This document shows, one piece after another, positions 1 through 8,327 of a stretch of DNA of 60,996 nt. The notes beneath the pieces are model-generated. The model saw only the letters and a program-made list of their open reading frames with translations. It was not told the origin of the DNA and ran no database searches. The stretch lies in NCBI GenBank assembly GCA_903970445.1, contig CAJCIP010000094.1, forward strand, positions 1 through 60,996, read 5' to 3'. Source of the stretch: Verrucomicrobia bacterium Tous-C9LFEB. Its GTDB lineage: Bacteria > Acidobacteriota > Terriglobia > Terriglobales > Acidobacteriaceae. The position numbers and the translations under genes were made by a program. Each line of letters begins with the position of its first letter. Position 1 is the first letter of the stretch.

Positions 1-627
1 GGTGCCTACGGCGACCGCGAAAGCGGCTGGCGGCGCTGGGCCGAAACATGGAAGCGGCTCAGCGAACCCGTGCGCCGCCGCCTCGTCCTTGAAAACGATG
101 ACATTCGATTCTCCGCCTCTGACGTGCTCAAGGTGCACGAAGCCACCGGCGTCAAATGCGTCTGGGACTACCAGCACCACTGGTGTTTCAACCCCGAAGG
201 CCTGCCACTCGTCGGCACGCTCGAAAAATTCTGCCGCACCTGGCCCACGTCCGGCCCGCTCAAAGCCCGGCCGAAGATGCACTTCAGTTGCGCGCGCACG
301 GAAATGCGCGAACTCAAGCGCAAGAACCGCAAAACCGGCAAGAACGAACTCGTGCTGCAGCCGCCCATCTGGACGGGCCATGCTGACTACAACAACCCCT
401 TCGAGACCATCACCTTCCTCCGCTCCATCCAGCACATCGAAGTCGATGTCATGCTGGAGTCGAAGGCGAAAGATCTCTCGCTCATTCGCCTACGCAACGA
501 CATGGCAAAGTACGCACCCGATCTCGCCGCCCGCTACGGCGTAGATGCACAGCAGGCCGCCGAAGACGTCGGTGAGCTGATCGAACATGCGGATGAGAAC
601 GATGCCCTGCAGGAAGAACCAGCTTGA
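1..627 (+). CDS. uvsE: UV damage endonuclease, UvsE/UvdE family (5' end outside window)
   Basis: The reading frame is open from base 1 and ends at TGA 625-627, so about 208 C-terminal residues are present and the start lies outside the window. The text includes LENDD, a WDYQHH stretch, HADY and EVDVMLESKAKDL. These match the metal-binding TIM-barrel core and C-terminal motifs of the UvsE/UVDE endonucleases, which nick DNA 5' of UV photoproducts and start an alternative excision repair pathway in the cytoplasm. The first in-frame ATG-like start (GTG near 70) falls inside conserved sequence, so it is not the true start. A charged tail (EHADENDALQEEPA) follows the conserved core. The gene is followed by a field of hairpin repeats and faces a convergent gene. 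Confidence in the family is high. Confidence 0.88.
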   Translation, partial: GAYGDRESGWRRWAETWKRLSEPVRRRLVLENDDIRFSASDVLKVHEATGVKCVWDYQHHWCFNPEGLPLVGTLEKFCRTWPTSGPLKARPKMHFSCARTEMRELKRKNRKTGKNELVLQPPIWTGHADYNNPFETITFLRSIQHIEVDVMLESKAKDLSLIRLRNDMAKYAPDLAARYGVDAQQAAEDVGELIEHADENDALQEEPA

Positions 628-1116
628 AGCGCAGGTAGCGGCTACGCAGCTCGACCTGCGGTGGTGTATCTCTGCTTGTAGAGGGCCAAAGGCCCGACTG
701 ATTCCGGCCCAGGCCGAAGGCCTGGGAATAGGGTGGCACCGTATCTCAAGCGATGACGGCGCGTTTGATGTGCCCGCGACAGACTCGATGGGAACGCCCT
801 GCAGCGGGCTTATCTTCCGAAGTAGTTAGACTGCGTAAGCGCCAAAGGCGCGACTCATTTCAGCCCAGGCCGAAGGCCTGGGTCCACGTGGCGACTCATC
901 TCAAGCGCTGAAGGCGCGACTCATGTGCCCGCAACATATCTGACATGAAGACACGATTCTCCAAAGCACGGAGGCTCTTTTCGGAGTGCATTCGCGCTGC
1001 AAAGCGCCCAAGGCGCGACCTATACCAGCATAGGGCGAAGCCCTATGTGAGCTGCACGTCAAAGCAAGAGCGCTGAAGGCGCGACCTATTTGACGAGCCA
1101 CCCACACAACAAACAT
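628..1116. repeat. Field of short C-GAA-G hairpin repeats between convergent genes
   Basis: This 489-base gap contains no credible gene but at least eight short inverted repeats. GGGCC-AAA-GGCCC lies at 683-695 and CCCAGGCCGAAGGCCTGGG at 708-726. GCGCC-AAA-GGCGC lies at 839-851 and CCCAGGCCGAAGGCCTGGG recurs exactly at 864-882. GCGCTGAAGGCGC occurs at 905-917 and again at 1070-1082, GCGCCCAAGGCGC at 1004-1016, and CATAGGGC-GAA-GCCCTATG at 1029-1047. The GCGC-type units are usually followed by GAC and CTCAT or CTAT. Loops are GAA or a close variant closed by C-G or a wobble pair. They could act as transcript-end hairpins for both flanking genes or be REP-like mobile repeats. Confidence 0.85.
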
Positions 1117-1710
1117 CTACAACGCAGCCCGAACGCAGCTCGTATACCCAACCAGAAACGTGTCGCGAAGCTTTGCATACGTCTGCATATCGGCAAATGT
1201 GTGGTGGGCGTTGTCGGTGTTTTGGAAATAGATGGTGACCACGACGCGAGTCCTGTCATCAATCAGCAGATAGATGCCCAGAGTGGGCCCAAGCATCTCT
1301 TTGTGGTCTTCGCCAAAGATCTCGAAGCCCTTGAACTTTGCCGTCAGCGCATCGGCTGGAAACGCAAGCTCATCGCCTGAGATAAGCCGCTTGAAGTTGC
1401 TGAGCAGATCGACGCGGCCTTGCAGGTACGTGTCAGATGGCAATTCCTCTACGCGAAGATACGCGTAATCAATGCCGTTCATCGTGTAGTTCAGCCGCGC
1501 GCCGTCCGCCACATCGATCTGCTTATTGCCTTGTAGTGTCTGCACCGTGCGTTTTGTTGGCGCGGCGACGAGCGGCGTCGTCTGCACCAGCGTTGCCCCC
1601 GCCACAGACCGGCAACTCACAAAGGGCCGCAGCGACACGGAGAGTTGGCGGCCTTGTGCCTGGACCGAAACAGCCAGGTAAGCCAGCACCGCGAGGGACA
1701 AACGACGCAT
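1117..1710 (-). CDS. Secreted protein of unknown function
   Basis: This predicts 197 residues. The N-terminus (MRRLSLAVLAYLAVSVQAQG) is a clear Sec signal peptide, with cleavage probable near VQA-QG, so the product is periplasmic or extracellular. The mature part has no motif I recognise. It contains a stretch with hydrophobic-polar alternation (VVVTIYFQNTD) suggestive of beta structure, and three cysteines if the signal is excluded. It is convergent with uvsE across the hairpin field and lies 60 bases downstream of a second secreted-protein gene on the same strand, so the two may be co-transcribed. Its function is unknown. The signal peptide and the codon use, which is in keeping with the neighbours, make a real gene likely. 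Confidence 0.7.
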   Translation of the reverse strand: MRRLSLAVLAYLAVSVQAQGRQLSVSLRPFVSCRSVAGATLVQTTPLVAAPTKRTVQTLQGNKQIDVADGARLNYTMNGIDYAYLRVEELPSDTYLQGRVDLLSNFKRLISGDELAFPADALTAKFKGFEIFGEDHKEMLGPTLGIYLLIDDRTRVVVTIYFQNTDNAHHTFADMQTYAKLRDTFLVGYTSCVRAAL

Positions 1711-1770
1711 GGGGCAAGGGTAGTCGGCTACGCGCGAGAAGACAACGCGAGCGGACGACTTCGCTGCCAG

Positions 1771-2613
1771 TTATTGTGGCTTCGCCTTCGGCGTCGGTTG
1801 CTGCTTTGTCTCGTCCTGGATCTCCTCGCCGTTGTACTTGATCGTCACCGTCGAACGGAAGCGCTTGTAGTCGCGATAGTGGATCAGCGTCTTCACGTGA
1901 ACGTCCTGCGACATCGCACCATCCTGCGCTGCAAAATGCAGTGTGCCCTCGGCCTTGGTGTACGTCGGAAACCAGTACTTGCCGTCAATCTGCTCGTAGT
2001 AGGTCGTGAACGGCGGCGACAGGTCTTCATGGCCGCGCTTCACGATCTGCGGAACGTTCATCCCGTTCACCAGCACGATCTCCATGTCCTGCTGGTCGAC
2101 CCACACCTTGCCCTGAAAGTAGCGGTGCCCTTTTACAATCTCCTTCGGCGTAACGTCGAGCACGTAGGTATCCAGCTCGTCGACCTTCTGCTTGCCAAGG
2201 TAGTTGATGGTGTAATCCGGCAGCTCCGGAGTGGTCAGAATGAACGGCAGCCGCTCCTGGATGTCGCGCATGTCGTTCTCAGTCATGATCACCCGCTGAA
2301 TGGTATTCGCCGGCGCAAACGTCACGCGCTCCTCGCGCTTGCCGTTCTTATCGAATGTCACGTTCGACACCTGGTGGTACTCGCCATCCGGCCGGTTTGT
2401 GTCGTCGTTGATGGTGTAAAACGTCGTGTCCTGCGTAAACGTGTAGCTCTCCCTCGCCGCGGCAAACGCCGCTTCGCGTTCGCCCATGCGCTTGATGATC
2501 TCCGGCACAGCAATCCCGGTGGGCTGCGCAGAATCCAGCGGGCCGAAGCCCTGCTGGGCGAACAGCGGCGAAGTAAGAAGAGCAGCAGCAAGAGTAAGTG
2601 GAAGAAATCGCAT
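1771..2613 (-). CDS. Secreted LolA-like outer-membrane lipoprotein-sorting family protein
   Basis: This predicts 280 residues with a signal peptide (MRFLPLTLAAALLTSPLFAQQ). The mature chain has the pattern of the LolA/LolB-like fold found in many acidobacterial secreted proteins: repeated strands such as YTINYLGKQKVDELDTYVLDVTPKE, then GKVWVDQQDMEIVLVNG, then a YYEQIDGKYWFPTYTKAEG strand. The family is often labelled outer membrane lipoprotein-sorting protein, but members outside the canonical LolA system have no proven role and probably bind lipids or hydrophobic ligands in the periplasm. The C-terminus is Lys/Pro/Gln-rich. No lolB or lolCDE genes are in the window, so a role in lipoprotein transport is not supported by context. 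The family call is moderately secure and the function is unknown. Confidence 0.6.
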   Translation of the reverse strand: MRFLPLTLAAALLTSPLFAQQGFGPLDSAQPTGIAVPEIIKRMGEREAAFAAARESYTFTQDTTFYTINDDTNRPDGEYHQVSNVTFDKNGKREERVTFAPANTIQRVIMTENDMRDIQERLPFILTTPELPDYTINYLGKQKVDELDTYVLDVTPKEIVKGHRYFQGKVWVDQQDMEIVLVNGMNVPQIVKRGHEDLSPPFTTYYEQIDGKYWFPTYTKAEGTLHFAAQDGAMSQDVHVKTLIHYRDYKRFRSTVTIKYNGEEIQDETKQQPTPKAKPQ

Positions 2614-3180
2614 GGCCTGAAGATGTAGACGCTATGTGAGGACAAAAGGTTCTGCAAGCCGCCCGCCTCCTCACCCTGTCATCTCGACCGGAGCGAAGCG
2701 GAGTGGAGAGACCCCCGTCTTTGCGGTCGCGAGCGCGCAGCGCAAGCTCGTCCAATCACCAATGTCCGTCATCCTGAGCGAAGCGGCAACGCCGCTTTCG
2801 CGCTCGTCGCGTTACCTTCCTCTGCGTTCTTCGCGTTCCCGCCTTATCTTTCACATGGAGCCCGTGAGCCTCTACACTGGCCCGATGAAACTTCCCGCTG
2901 CCGTCGGCACCACCGAAGGACTCTGGTTCAACGCGTGGGAATTTCGCCCTCTCGCCACGGGTGCCAATTCCAAGACTCTATCCGCAGCGACAACAGCCAA
3001 CTCCCAGCCGCAGTCGCAACCAAACCTCATCCTCTTGACAAAAGTGGTGCCCAAAAACCCGCGTCGCAACACGCCGATGAGTAACCGAAGACAACGGAAG
3101 CCAGTCCCAACAACACCTAAGTCCACCCATAACTTCAAAGTCATCAATACTTTGCACGAAAAGAGTGGGGGTGGGGCGCC
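2614..3180. other. Gene-poor gap with interspersed repeats, upstream of recX
   Basis: This 567-base gap separates divergent genes. At 2678-2720 lies a 43-base element reading GTCATCTCGACCGGAGCG then AAGCGGAGTGGAGAGACC. A degenerate copy recurs at 50589-50650. At 2768-2786 is GTCATCCTGAGCGAAGCGG, and at 2811-2838 a CTCTGCGTTCTTCGCGTT-type stretch resembling 48078-48113. All but the last contain GCGAAGC. An open frame can be read from ATG 2885 to 3190, but it has no recognisable protein character and overlaps the recX start, so I do not call it. The promoter of recX should lie in the last 150 bases, but I see no convincing -35/-10 pair. Confidence 0.6.
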
Positions 3181-3729
3181 ATGCCTATAAAGCGCCCGCG
3201 AACGCCGCGCACACTCTCTGAACCTGAGCTCCTCGAATACGCGGTGAAGTCGCTTGCCTCGAAGATGAAGAGTGAGCGCGACATGCGACAGCGCATGCGT
3301 GACCGTGCCGAGCCTGGTGAAGAGGGCGCGCTTGCGATCGATGCCGTGGTCGTGAAGCTGAAGGAATATGGATACCTGAGTGACGAACGTTTTGCGGCGG
3401 ACTACACCCGCATTCGCCAGGAAACCGACAAATTCGGCCAGCGCCGCGTGCAGCAAGGCTTGATGCAGAAAGGCATCGCGAATCCGCTGGTAAAGCAAAC
3501 TCTGGCCGCCGCGTATGACGATGTGGATGAAGTCGCATTAGCGAGGGCATACATCGCCCGTAAGCGAATGAAGCAGCCAAGCTGCGACCGCGAACAGAAG
3601 CAAAAAGAAACCGCCAAGGCAATGCGTCGCCTCATCGCGGCAGGCTTCTCGACAGGCGCAGTATGGAAAGTGCTCCGCGGCTGGGACGCCGAGGTTGAGG
3701 AAGTGGATGTCGTCGATGACAGCGTCTAA
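3181..3729 (+). CDS. recX: RecX family regulatory protein
   Basis: This predicts 182 residues. RecX proteins bind RecA filaments and limit recombination and SOS activity. The sequence shows the tandem three-helix pattern of the family: an N-terminal LLEYAVKSLASKMKSERDMRQRM repeat, a middle YGYLSDERFAADYTRIR segment, GQRRVQQGLMQKGI, and a C-terminal repeat ending in RRLIAAGFSTGAVWKVL. The YLSDERFA and G-x-R-R-I/V-x-x-x-L signatures are typical. The start codon ATG 3181 follows a G-rich stretch (GAGTGGGGGTGGGGC), which can serve as a ribosome site. An RNase H-fold gene begins 6 bases after the stop, so they probably form an operon. recA is not in the window. The length is slightly above that of many RecX proteins, with an acidic C-terminal tail. 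Confidence 0.88.
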   Translation: MPIKRPRTPRTLSEPELLEYAVKSLASKMKSERDMRQRMRDRAEPGEEGALAIDAVVVKLKEYGYLSDERFAADYTRIRQETDKFGQRRVQQGLMQKGIANPLVKQTLAAAYDDVDEVALARAYIARKRMKQPSCDREQKQKETAKAMRRLIAAGFSTGAVWKVLRGWDAEVEEVDVVDDSV

Positions 3730-3735
3730 GCCCGA

Positions 3736-4701
3736 GTGACGACGCAAGCTAAACCACGCAGAAATGCAGCTGCTGGCGGTAAGCCGCAAAGGCTCGTCGC
3801 GATCGATTGGTCTGGCCGGATCGATGTCGCAGGCCAGCGCCGTCACATCTGGGCCGGAATCTGGACACGCACCGGCGAAGGCAAGGTGAGCGTGAAGCTC
3901 GAAGCCGGACGTACCCGTGAAGAAGTCGGCGACTGGCTCATCGAGCTTGCAGCTGCAACCCCCGCCATGGTCGTCAGCATCGACTGCTGCTTCAGCTTTC
4001 CCGCTTGGTTTCTTGAAGAACACGGCTGCGCCGACATGTTCGCCTTCTGGCGCAAAGCCAACGCTGGTCTGGCCGAGCAATGGCTCGCTCGCGAAGCTGA
4101 CGCGATCGCTCACGACGAACGCTTTTGGGGCAAGCCGCACAAACGGCCCGCGCAATTCTCCGGCGAAGGATACCGGCGCATGTTCCGCTTCGCCGACTAC
4201 GACAACAAGATCGCGCAGGCGCTCGCAGGCGGCGACCCGGATCGCGCCGCCAAGATGCGCGGCATCACGCCGAAGTCGCCATTTCAAATCGGTGGTTCAG
4301 GCTCCGTCGGCACAGGCTCACTCCGCGCAGTCTCTATGCTGCAGCGGCTGCACGAGTCTGGTTTTCGCGTGTGGCCATTAGAATCGGCAGCGCTCTCGGC
4401 AGCAAAGCCGAAGCCGCTGCTGCTGGAAATGTACACACGGCTGATGACCGGACCTGTCTCGAAATCTAACGCTGCAGCACGGAAACAATACTTGGCGGAG
4501 AAGAGGAAGACCGACGCCTTGTATGCGCCCGTAGGCCGCGCTGTCATGACAAAAGCGCTGAGCAGCGAAGACGCCTTCGACGCGCTCGTAAGCGTCATTG
4601 AAATGAGCCGCTACGCAGACGCCTTCGTAAATCTGCGTGCAACACGCGATCCAGAGTTGAGGCGGGAGGGCCTCACATGGCGTCCAGGAGTGGACACCTA
4701 A
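3736..4701 (+). CDS. RNase H-fold protein of DUF429-like type, function unknown
   Basis: This predicts 321 residues from a GTG start (3736), six bases after recX; no ATG precedes the conserved start of the fold. Motifs fit an RNase H/RuvC-like fold with spaced acidic residues: AIDWSG near residue 23, VSIDCCFSFP near 80, LLLEMYTR near 230 and EDAFDALVS near 275. The middle has PFQIGGSGSVGTGSLRA, a feature I associate with DUF429-like proteins. A nuclease activity is plausible because all four acidic positions are kept, but no substrate is known. Adjacency to recX hints at DNA metabolism only weakly. The 3' end overlaps the convergent PIN-toxin gene by four bases. Confidence 0.55.
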   Translation: MTTQAKPRRNAAAGGKPQRLVAIDWSGRIDVAGQRRHIWAGIWTRTGEGKVSVKLEAGRTREEVGDWLIELAAATPAMVVSIDCCFSFPAWFLEEHGCADMFAFWRKANAGLAEQWLAREADAIAHDERFWGKPHKRPAQFSGEGYRRMFRFADYDNKIAQALAGGDPDRAAKMRGITPKSPFQIGGSGSVGTGSLRAVSMLQRLHESGFRVWPLESAALSAAKPKPLLLEMYTRLMTGPVSKSNAAARKQYLAEKRKTDALYAPVGRAVMTKALSSEDAFDALVSVIEMSRYADAFVNLRATRDPELRREGLTWRPGVDT

Positions 4702-5147
4702 CTCAGAAGCGCTTCTAGCTCCGGCACTGACATTGTGAACGGATTGCGGAAGGTGACACCACCCAGCGTACGACCATCTTGGAAATCTTCTGTAAGCAGA
4801 ATGGTGCAGGCACTCCGGTCACAAGTGGCCCACAGCATTGCGTCCCAGAATGATAAAGTGTGCTGCTGATTCGCCTGGATCGCTCGTGTGAGATCAACAT
4901 TTTCGGCAGCAACCACGGGAAAGAAGGCTTGAATGTCGCTGACCGTTCTGTACGCTCTGTCAAGTAAAGCGGGGCGCTTCTTTGCTACAGAGAAGCAAAG
5001 CTCTCCTAGACATTGCAATGTTACGAAGCTGCGCCGCGGATCAGCCAGCTCAAAAATATTGAGGGCCATTTCGCCTTTCGTTTCCGCGTCTGGGTCTATC
5101 GAATAGAAGAAGACATTGGTATCGAAAGAAATGCGCTCACCGCTCAT
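4698..5147 (-). CDS. PIN-domain toxin of a type II toxin-antitoxin pair
   Basis: This predicts 149 residues from ATG 5147. That start sits inside the antitoxin end, an 11-base overlap typical of translational coupling, and begins MSGERISFDTNVFFYSID. A longer frame to 5177 would run further into the antitoxin and is less likely. The N-terminal SFDTNV carries the first catalytic acidic residue of PIN nucleases, and further acidic positions occur in the central ENVDLTRA and LSFWDAMLWA segments and in LLTEDFQDG near residue 130. VapC-type PIN toxins cut RNA, often tRNA or rRNA, when freed from their antitoxin. The full motif order (D, E, D, D) is visible, so the toxin should be active. The gene lies next to alaS. 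The target is unknown. Confidence 0.82.
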   Translation of the reverse strand: MSGERISFDTNVFFYSIDPDAETKGEMALNIFELADPRRSFVTLQCLGELCFSVAKKRPALLDRAYRTVSDIQAFFPVVAAENVDLTRAIQANQQHTLSFWDAMLWATCDRSACTILLTEDFQDGRTLGGVTFRNPFTMSVPELEALLS

Positions 5148-5382
5148 AGATTTCGTCACGAGTAAGTGGCTTGCCATCCATCGGAATGCCTTTCCGCATG
5201 GAAGCTAACATGCGCGCACGGGTAGCTTCACGTTCCGGATCGAGTTTGCCTTTCTCCTTGTAGGGAATGATCTCCGCTACTGGCTGTCCGCGTCGCAGTA
5301 GTACCAGTCGCTCGCCCGCTTCTACCTCAGCGATGCAGCTTGAGAAGTTCTGATTGGCTTCACGTAATGAGACTTGGCGCAT
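5137..5382 (-). CDS. Phd/YefM-type antitoxin
   Basis: This predicts 81 residues. The start MRQVSLREANQNFSSCIAEV followed by GERLVLLRRGQPVAEIIP is the standard Phd/YefM N-terminal DNA-binding fold, which dimerises and binds the operator of its own promoter. The C-terminal half (LDPEREATRARMLASMRKG then RDEIYER) is the charged toxin-binding part. The toxin start lies within the last codons. A 16-base near-palindrome 23 bases upstream is the likely operator. As in the family, the antitoxin-toxin complex should repress its own transcription. The antitoxin is transcribed away from alaS, with only 69 bases between the two start codons. Confidence 0.85.
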   Translation of the reverse strand: MRQVSLREANQNFSSCIAEVEAGERLVLLRRGQPVAEIIPYKEKGKLDPEREATRARMLASMRKGIPMDGKPLTRDEIYER

Positions 5383-5404
5383 AGCGCACCTCTACCAACG
5401 TGAT

Positions 5405-5420
5405 TGTACTACGTAGTGCA
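5405..5420. promoter_or_regulatory. Candidate operator of the toxin-antitoxin pair, shared with the alaS promoter region
   Basis: TGTACTACGTAGTGCA is a near-perfect palindrome with core ACTACGTAGT. On the minus strand it overlaps the -10 of a plausible antitoxin promoter (GTGACA, 17 bases, TAGTAC). On the plus strand it overlaps the -35 position expected for an extended -10, TGCTAACAT (5435-5443), that could drive alaS. Binding of the antitoxin is inferred from position and symmetry. Confidence 0.5.
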
Positions 5421-5451
5421 TTCGGCGTTGTCACTGCTAACATGACTCTCT

Positions 5452-8169
5452 ATGCGTAACCTTTCCGGCAACCAGATTCGTGAAGATTTTCTCCGGTTTT
5501 TCGAAGGCAAGGGGCACCGTCGCGTGCACTCGTCTTCACTGGTTCCGGCCAATGATCCGACACTGCTGTTTACCAATGCGGGCATGAATCAATTCAAGGA
5601 TGTCTTCCTTGGCGCGGAGAAGCGCGATTACTCACGTGCAGTGACTTCGCAGAAATGCGTCCGTGCCGGCGGCAAGCATAATGACCTCGAGAACGTTGGC
5701 TTCACACGCCGTCACCACACGTTTTTCGAAATGCTCGGCAACTTCAGCTTTGGCGACTACTTCAAGAAAGACGCTATCGCTTATGCCTGGGAGCTGCTGA
5801 CATCGCCCGATTGGTTTGGCATCGATCCAAACCGCCTGTGCGTCACGATCTTCGAGGGCACGGAAGCTGTGCCTCGCGATGATGAGGCTGAGCAGTACTG
5901 GATCGAAACAGGAGTGCCGAAAGAGCGCATCTTCGAGATGTCCGCGAAGGATAATTTCTGGCAGATGGGCGATACCGGACCCTGCGGGCCCTGCTCGGAA
6001 ATTTTCTTCGACCTTGGCCTCGCGGCAAGCGAAACCGGCAAGGACAAACCGTTCCCGCAAGACGACCAGCGCTACATCGAAATCTGGAACCTCGTCTTCA
6101 TGCAGTTCGACCGCGCGTCGGATGGCATGTTGACGCCGCTCCCTAGGCCTTCCATCGATACCGGCATGGGTCTTGAGCGCATTGCATGCGTGCTGCAGGG
6201 CAAGCTCTCAAATTATGAAAGCGATCTCTTTACGCCGCTGCTCGCACGTGCCGCCGAGTTAGCAGCTCCATCCTTATTGTCATCCTTCCGCGAAGCGGGA
6301 GGATCTGCTTCTTCCGTCCGCGTCGATAAACTCGCCCTGTCTGACGAAAAAGCTGCCGCCTCCTTGCGTATCATCGCCGATCACGCGCGCGCTGCAACGT
6401 TCCTCATCTCCGATGGAGTGCTTCCACAGAACGAAGGCCGCGGCTATGTCCTCCGCAAAATTCTCCGCCGCGGCATTCGTCATGGACGGCTACTCGGACA
6501 GGAAAAGCCATTCATGCACGAGATGGTGCTCGCTGTGCACGACGAGATGCTGGCCGCTTATCCAGAGCTAAGAGAAACCGCTGAGCGTGTCAGCAAGGTG
6601 GTCCTCGCGGAAGAACAGCAGTTTGCGCGCACCTTGGAGCTTGGTCTTCGCCAGATGACCGAGGAAACGCTGCGCGACGGAGCAAAGGCCTTCAGCCTCT
6701 ACGAGACTTTCGGTATGCCGCTCGACTTCATGGTCGACGCAGCCCGCGACGCAGGCATCGCCTTCGACATGGAAGGCTTCGAGCGCACCATGCAGGAAGA
6801 GCAGGCTCGGGCACGTGCTTCCTGGAAGGGAGGATCGCAAAAGAGCGCAGCACCCGTGTATCGCGACATCCCTCACACGGAGTTTGTCGGCTACGGCGCA
6901 ACGAGACTCGATGGAGCACGCGTGCTCGCACTCGTGAAGGATGGAATTGGTGTGCAAGAACTGCAACCGGGCGAGAATGGCGAAGTTGTCCTCGACGCCA
7001 CCAGCTTCTACGCAGACTCCGGCGGACAGGTTGGTGATGTAGGTTGGCTCTACGCGAGCGATCATCAGACGGCCGTTGCGGAAGTAAGCGGCTGCAAGAA
7101 GCCGGTGCATGGCGTCTTCGCGCATCAAGTTACCGCGAAGCATGCGATTGCCATCGGCGACACTCTCGACACCGTCGTCAACGCAGGCGTTCGGCACGCA
7201 ACCACACGCAACCATACCGGCACGCACCTTCTTCACGCCGCGCTACGCGAGGTCCTCGGCAAGCACGTCAAGCAAGCTGGTTCCTTGAACGACAACGCCC
7301 GTCTGCGTTTCGACTTCTCGCACTTCACCGGCGTTGCCGATGAGGAGCTTCAAGAGATCGAAGACATCGTGAACGCGCAGGTGCTTGCGAACAAGCCGGT
7401 GGAGACGCTCGTCGATGTGCCGATCGACACCGCGATCCACGACTACGGCGCCATGGCGCTCTTTGGTGAGAAGTACGGGGAACGTGTTCGTGTCGTGAAG
7501 ATCGGCGACTTCTCCACAGAGCTCTGCGGCGGGACGCACACGGCTGCCACCGGCGAAATCGGCCTGCTCAAGCTCGTCGGCGAGAGCTCGGTTTCGAGCG
7601 GCGTGCGGCGCGTGGAAGCAGTAACAGGCACGGGCTCGCTGGAACTCTTCCGTAGGGACGCGGACGTCGCGCGTGTTGCGGGACAGTTGGTGGGAGGCGA
7701 CGTCAACGCCGCAAATCTCCGGGCGAAGCTGGCGCAAAGCGACGAAGAACTGAAAAAGCTTCGCCGCGAGCTGGAGCAAATGCGCATGAAGTCGGCCAGC
7801 GCAGCCAACGCCGATGCCGCTTCCTCAGCTGTGGATGTGAAAGGTATCAAGCTGCTCGCCCGCCGCGTCGACGCGCTTGATAAATCGCAGATGCGCAACC
7901 TTGTCGACGAACTACGCGGCAAGCTCGGCTCTGGGATCGTTGTACTCGGCGCGGCAACTCCAGAAGGAAAAGTCTCGCTTATCGCAGGCGTGACGAAGGA
8001 TTTAACTGCGCGCGTTCAAGCCGGGAAGATCGTTGGCCTCTTGGCAGCGAAGGTTGGCGGCAAGGGCGGTGGGCGGCCTGATCTCGCGGAGGCTGGCGGG
8101 AACGATGTTGCTGCGTTGGACGCAGCTCTTGCTGATGCCTCGAACACCATTGTCGAACTGCTTGGTTAA
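5452..8169 (+). CDS. alaS: Alanine--tRNA ligase
   Basis: This predicts 905 residues. The enzyme charges tRNA-Ala and hydrolyses mischarged Ser/Gly-tRNA. The order is the class II catalytic core (starting [18 protein letters not shown], with [15 protein letters not shown] and [18 protein letters not shown]), the tRNA-recognition part, the editing domain with NHTGTHLLH near 587 and [13 protein letters not shown] near 691, a coiled segment near 765-790, and the DHHA1 domain ending with [15 protein letters not shown]. The start ATG 5452 gives the usual N-terminus. The protein is somewhat long for the family, partly because residues 273-293 are a low-conservation insert encoded by a hairpin repeat (see 6282-6304). 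It is divergent from the Phd/PIN pair. All catalytic and zinc motifs look intact. Confidence 0.97.
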   Translation: MRNLSGNQIREDFLRFFEGKGHRRVHSSSLVPANDPTLLFTNAGMNQFKDVFLGAEKRDYSRAVTSQKCVRAGGKHNDLENVGFTRRHHTFFEMLGNFSFGDYFKKDAIAYAWELLTSPDWFGIDPNRLCVTIFEGTEAVPRDDEAEQYWIETGVPKERIFEMSAKDNFWQMGDTGPCGPCSEIFFDLGLAASETGKDKPFPQDDQRYIEIWNLVFMQFDRASDGMLTPLPRPSIDTGMGLERIACVLQGKLSNYESDLFTPLLARAAELAAPSLLSSFREAGGSASSVRVDKLALSDEKAAASLRIIADHARAATFLISDGVLPQNEGRGYVLRKILRRGIRHGRLLGQEKPFMHEMVLAVHDEMLAAYPELRETAERVSKVVLAEEQQFARTLELGLRQMTEETLRDGAKAFSLYETFGMPLDFMVDAARDAGIAFDMEGFERTMQEEQARARASWKGGSQKSAAPVYRDIPHTEFVGYGATRLDGARVLALVKDGIGVQELQPGENGEVVLDATSFYADSGGQVGDVGWLYASDHQTAVAEVSGCKKPVHGVFAHQVTAKHAIAIGDTLDTVVNAGVRHATTRNHTGTHLLHAALREVLGKHVKQAGSLNDNARLRFDFSHFTGVADEELQEIEDIVNAQVLANKPVETLVDVPIDTAIHDYGAMALFGEKYGERVRVVKIGDFSTELCGGTHTAATGEIGLLKLVGESSVSSGVRRVEAVTGTGSLELFRRDADVARVAGQLVGGDVNAANLRAKLAQSDEELKKLRRELEQMRMKSASAANADAASSAVDVKGIKLLARRVDALDKSQMRNLVDELRGKLGSGIVVLGAATPEGKVSLIAGVTKDLTARVQAGKIVGLLAAKVGGKGGGRPDLAEAGGNDVAALDAALADASNTIVELLG
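6282..6304 (+). repeat. Hairpin repeat captured in-frame inside alaS
   Basis: ATCCTTCCGC-GAA-GCGGGAGGAT has 10-base arms (one T-G mismatch) and a GAA loop, the same design as the intergenic hairpins at 708-1047. It encodes SSFREAGG (residues 277-284) within a stretch that looks inserted between a normal LLARAAELA helix and the conserved [12 protein letters not shown] motif. Confidence 0.7.
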
Positions 8170-8327
8170 AGATGTGTGCACAACTCGCGTCACTCGCATG
8201 GGTTCCTACTCCATGAATGCGTGACCTTCCGGGTTCCGAGACTCACATGGTTGCAGTGTTCGACCGAGTACCCGCGCCTGAATCACAGAGTCATCGTTGC
8301 TTCAGGAAACTACACTGGAAGCTGCTT

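Noticed and set aside
1645..2628. Plus-strand frame of 327 codons
   Set aside because: Antisense to the LolA-like gene and the upstream secreted gene; Leu/Val/Arg-rich shadow.
2636..3190. Plus-strand frame, with ATG 2885 as a possible short gene before recX
   Set aside because: Runs through interspersed repeats and has no protein signature or ribosome site.
2872..3498. Minus-strand frame of 208 codons
   Set aside because: Antisense to recX and the gap; no start signal or family.
8217..8327. Upstream extension of the amidase frame
   Set aside because: No signal character; the ATG 8328 product starts with a good signal peptide.
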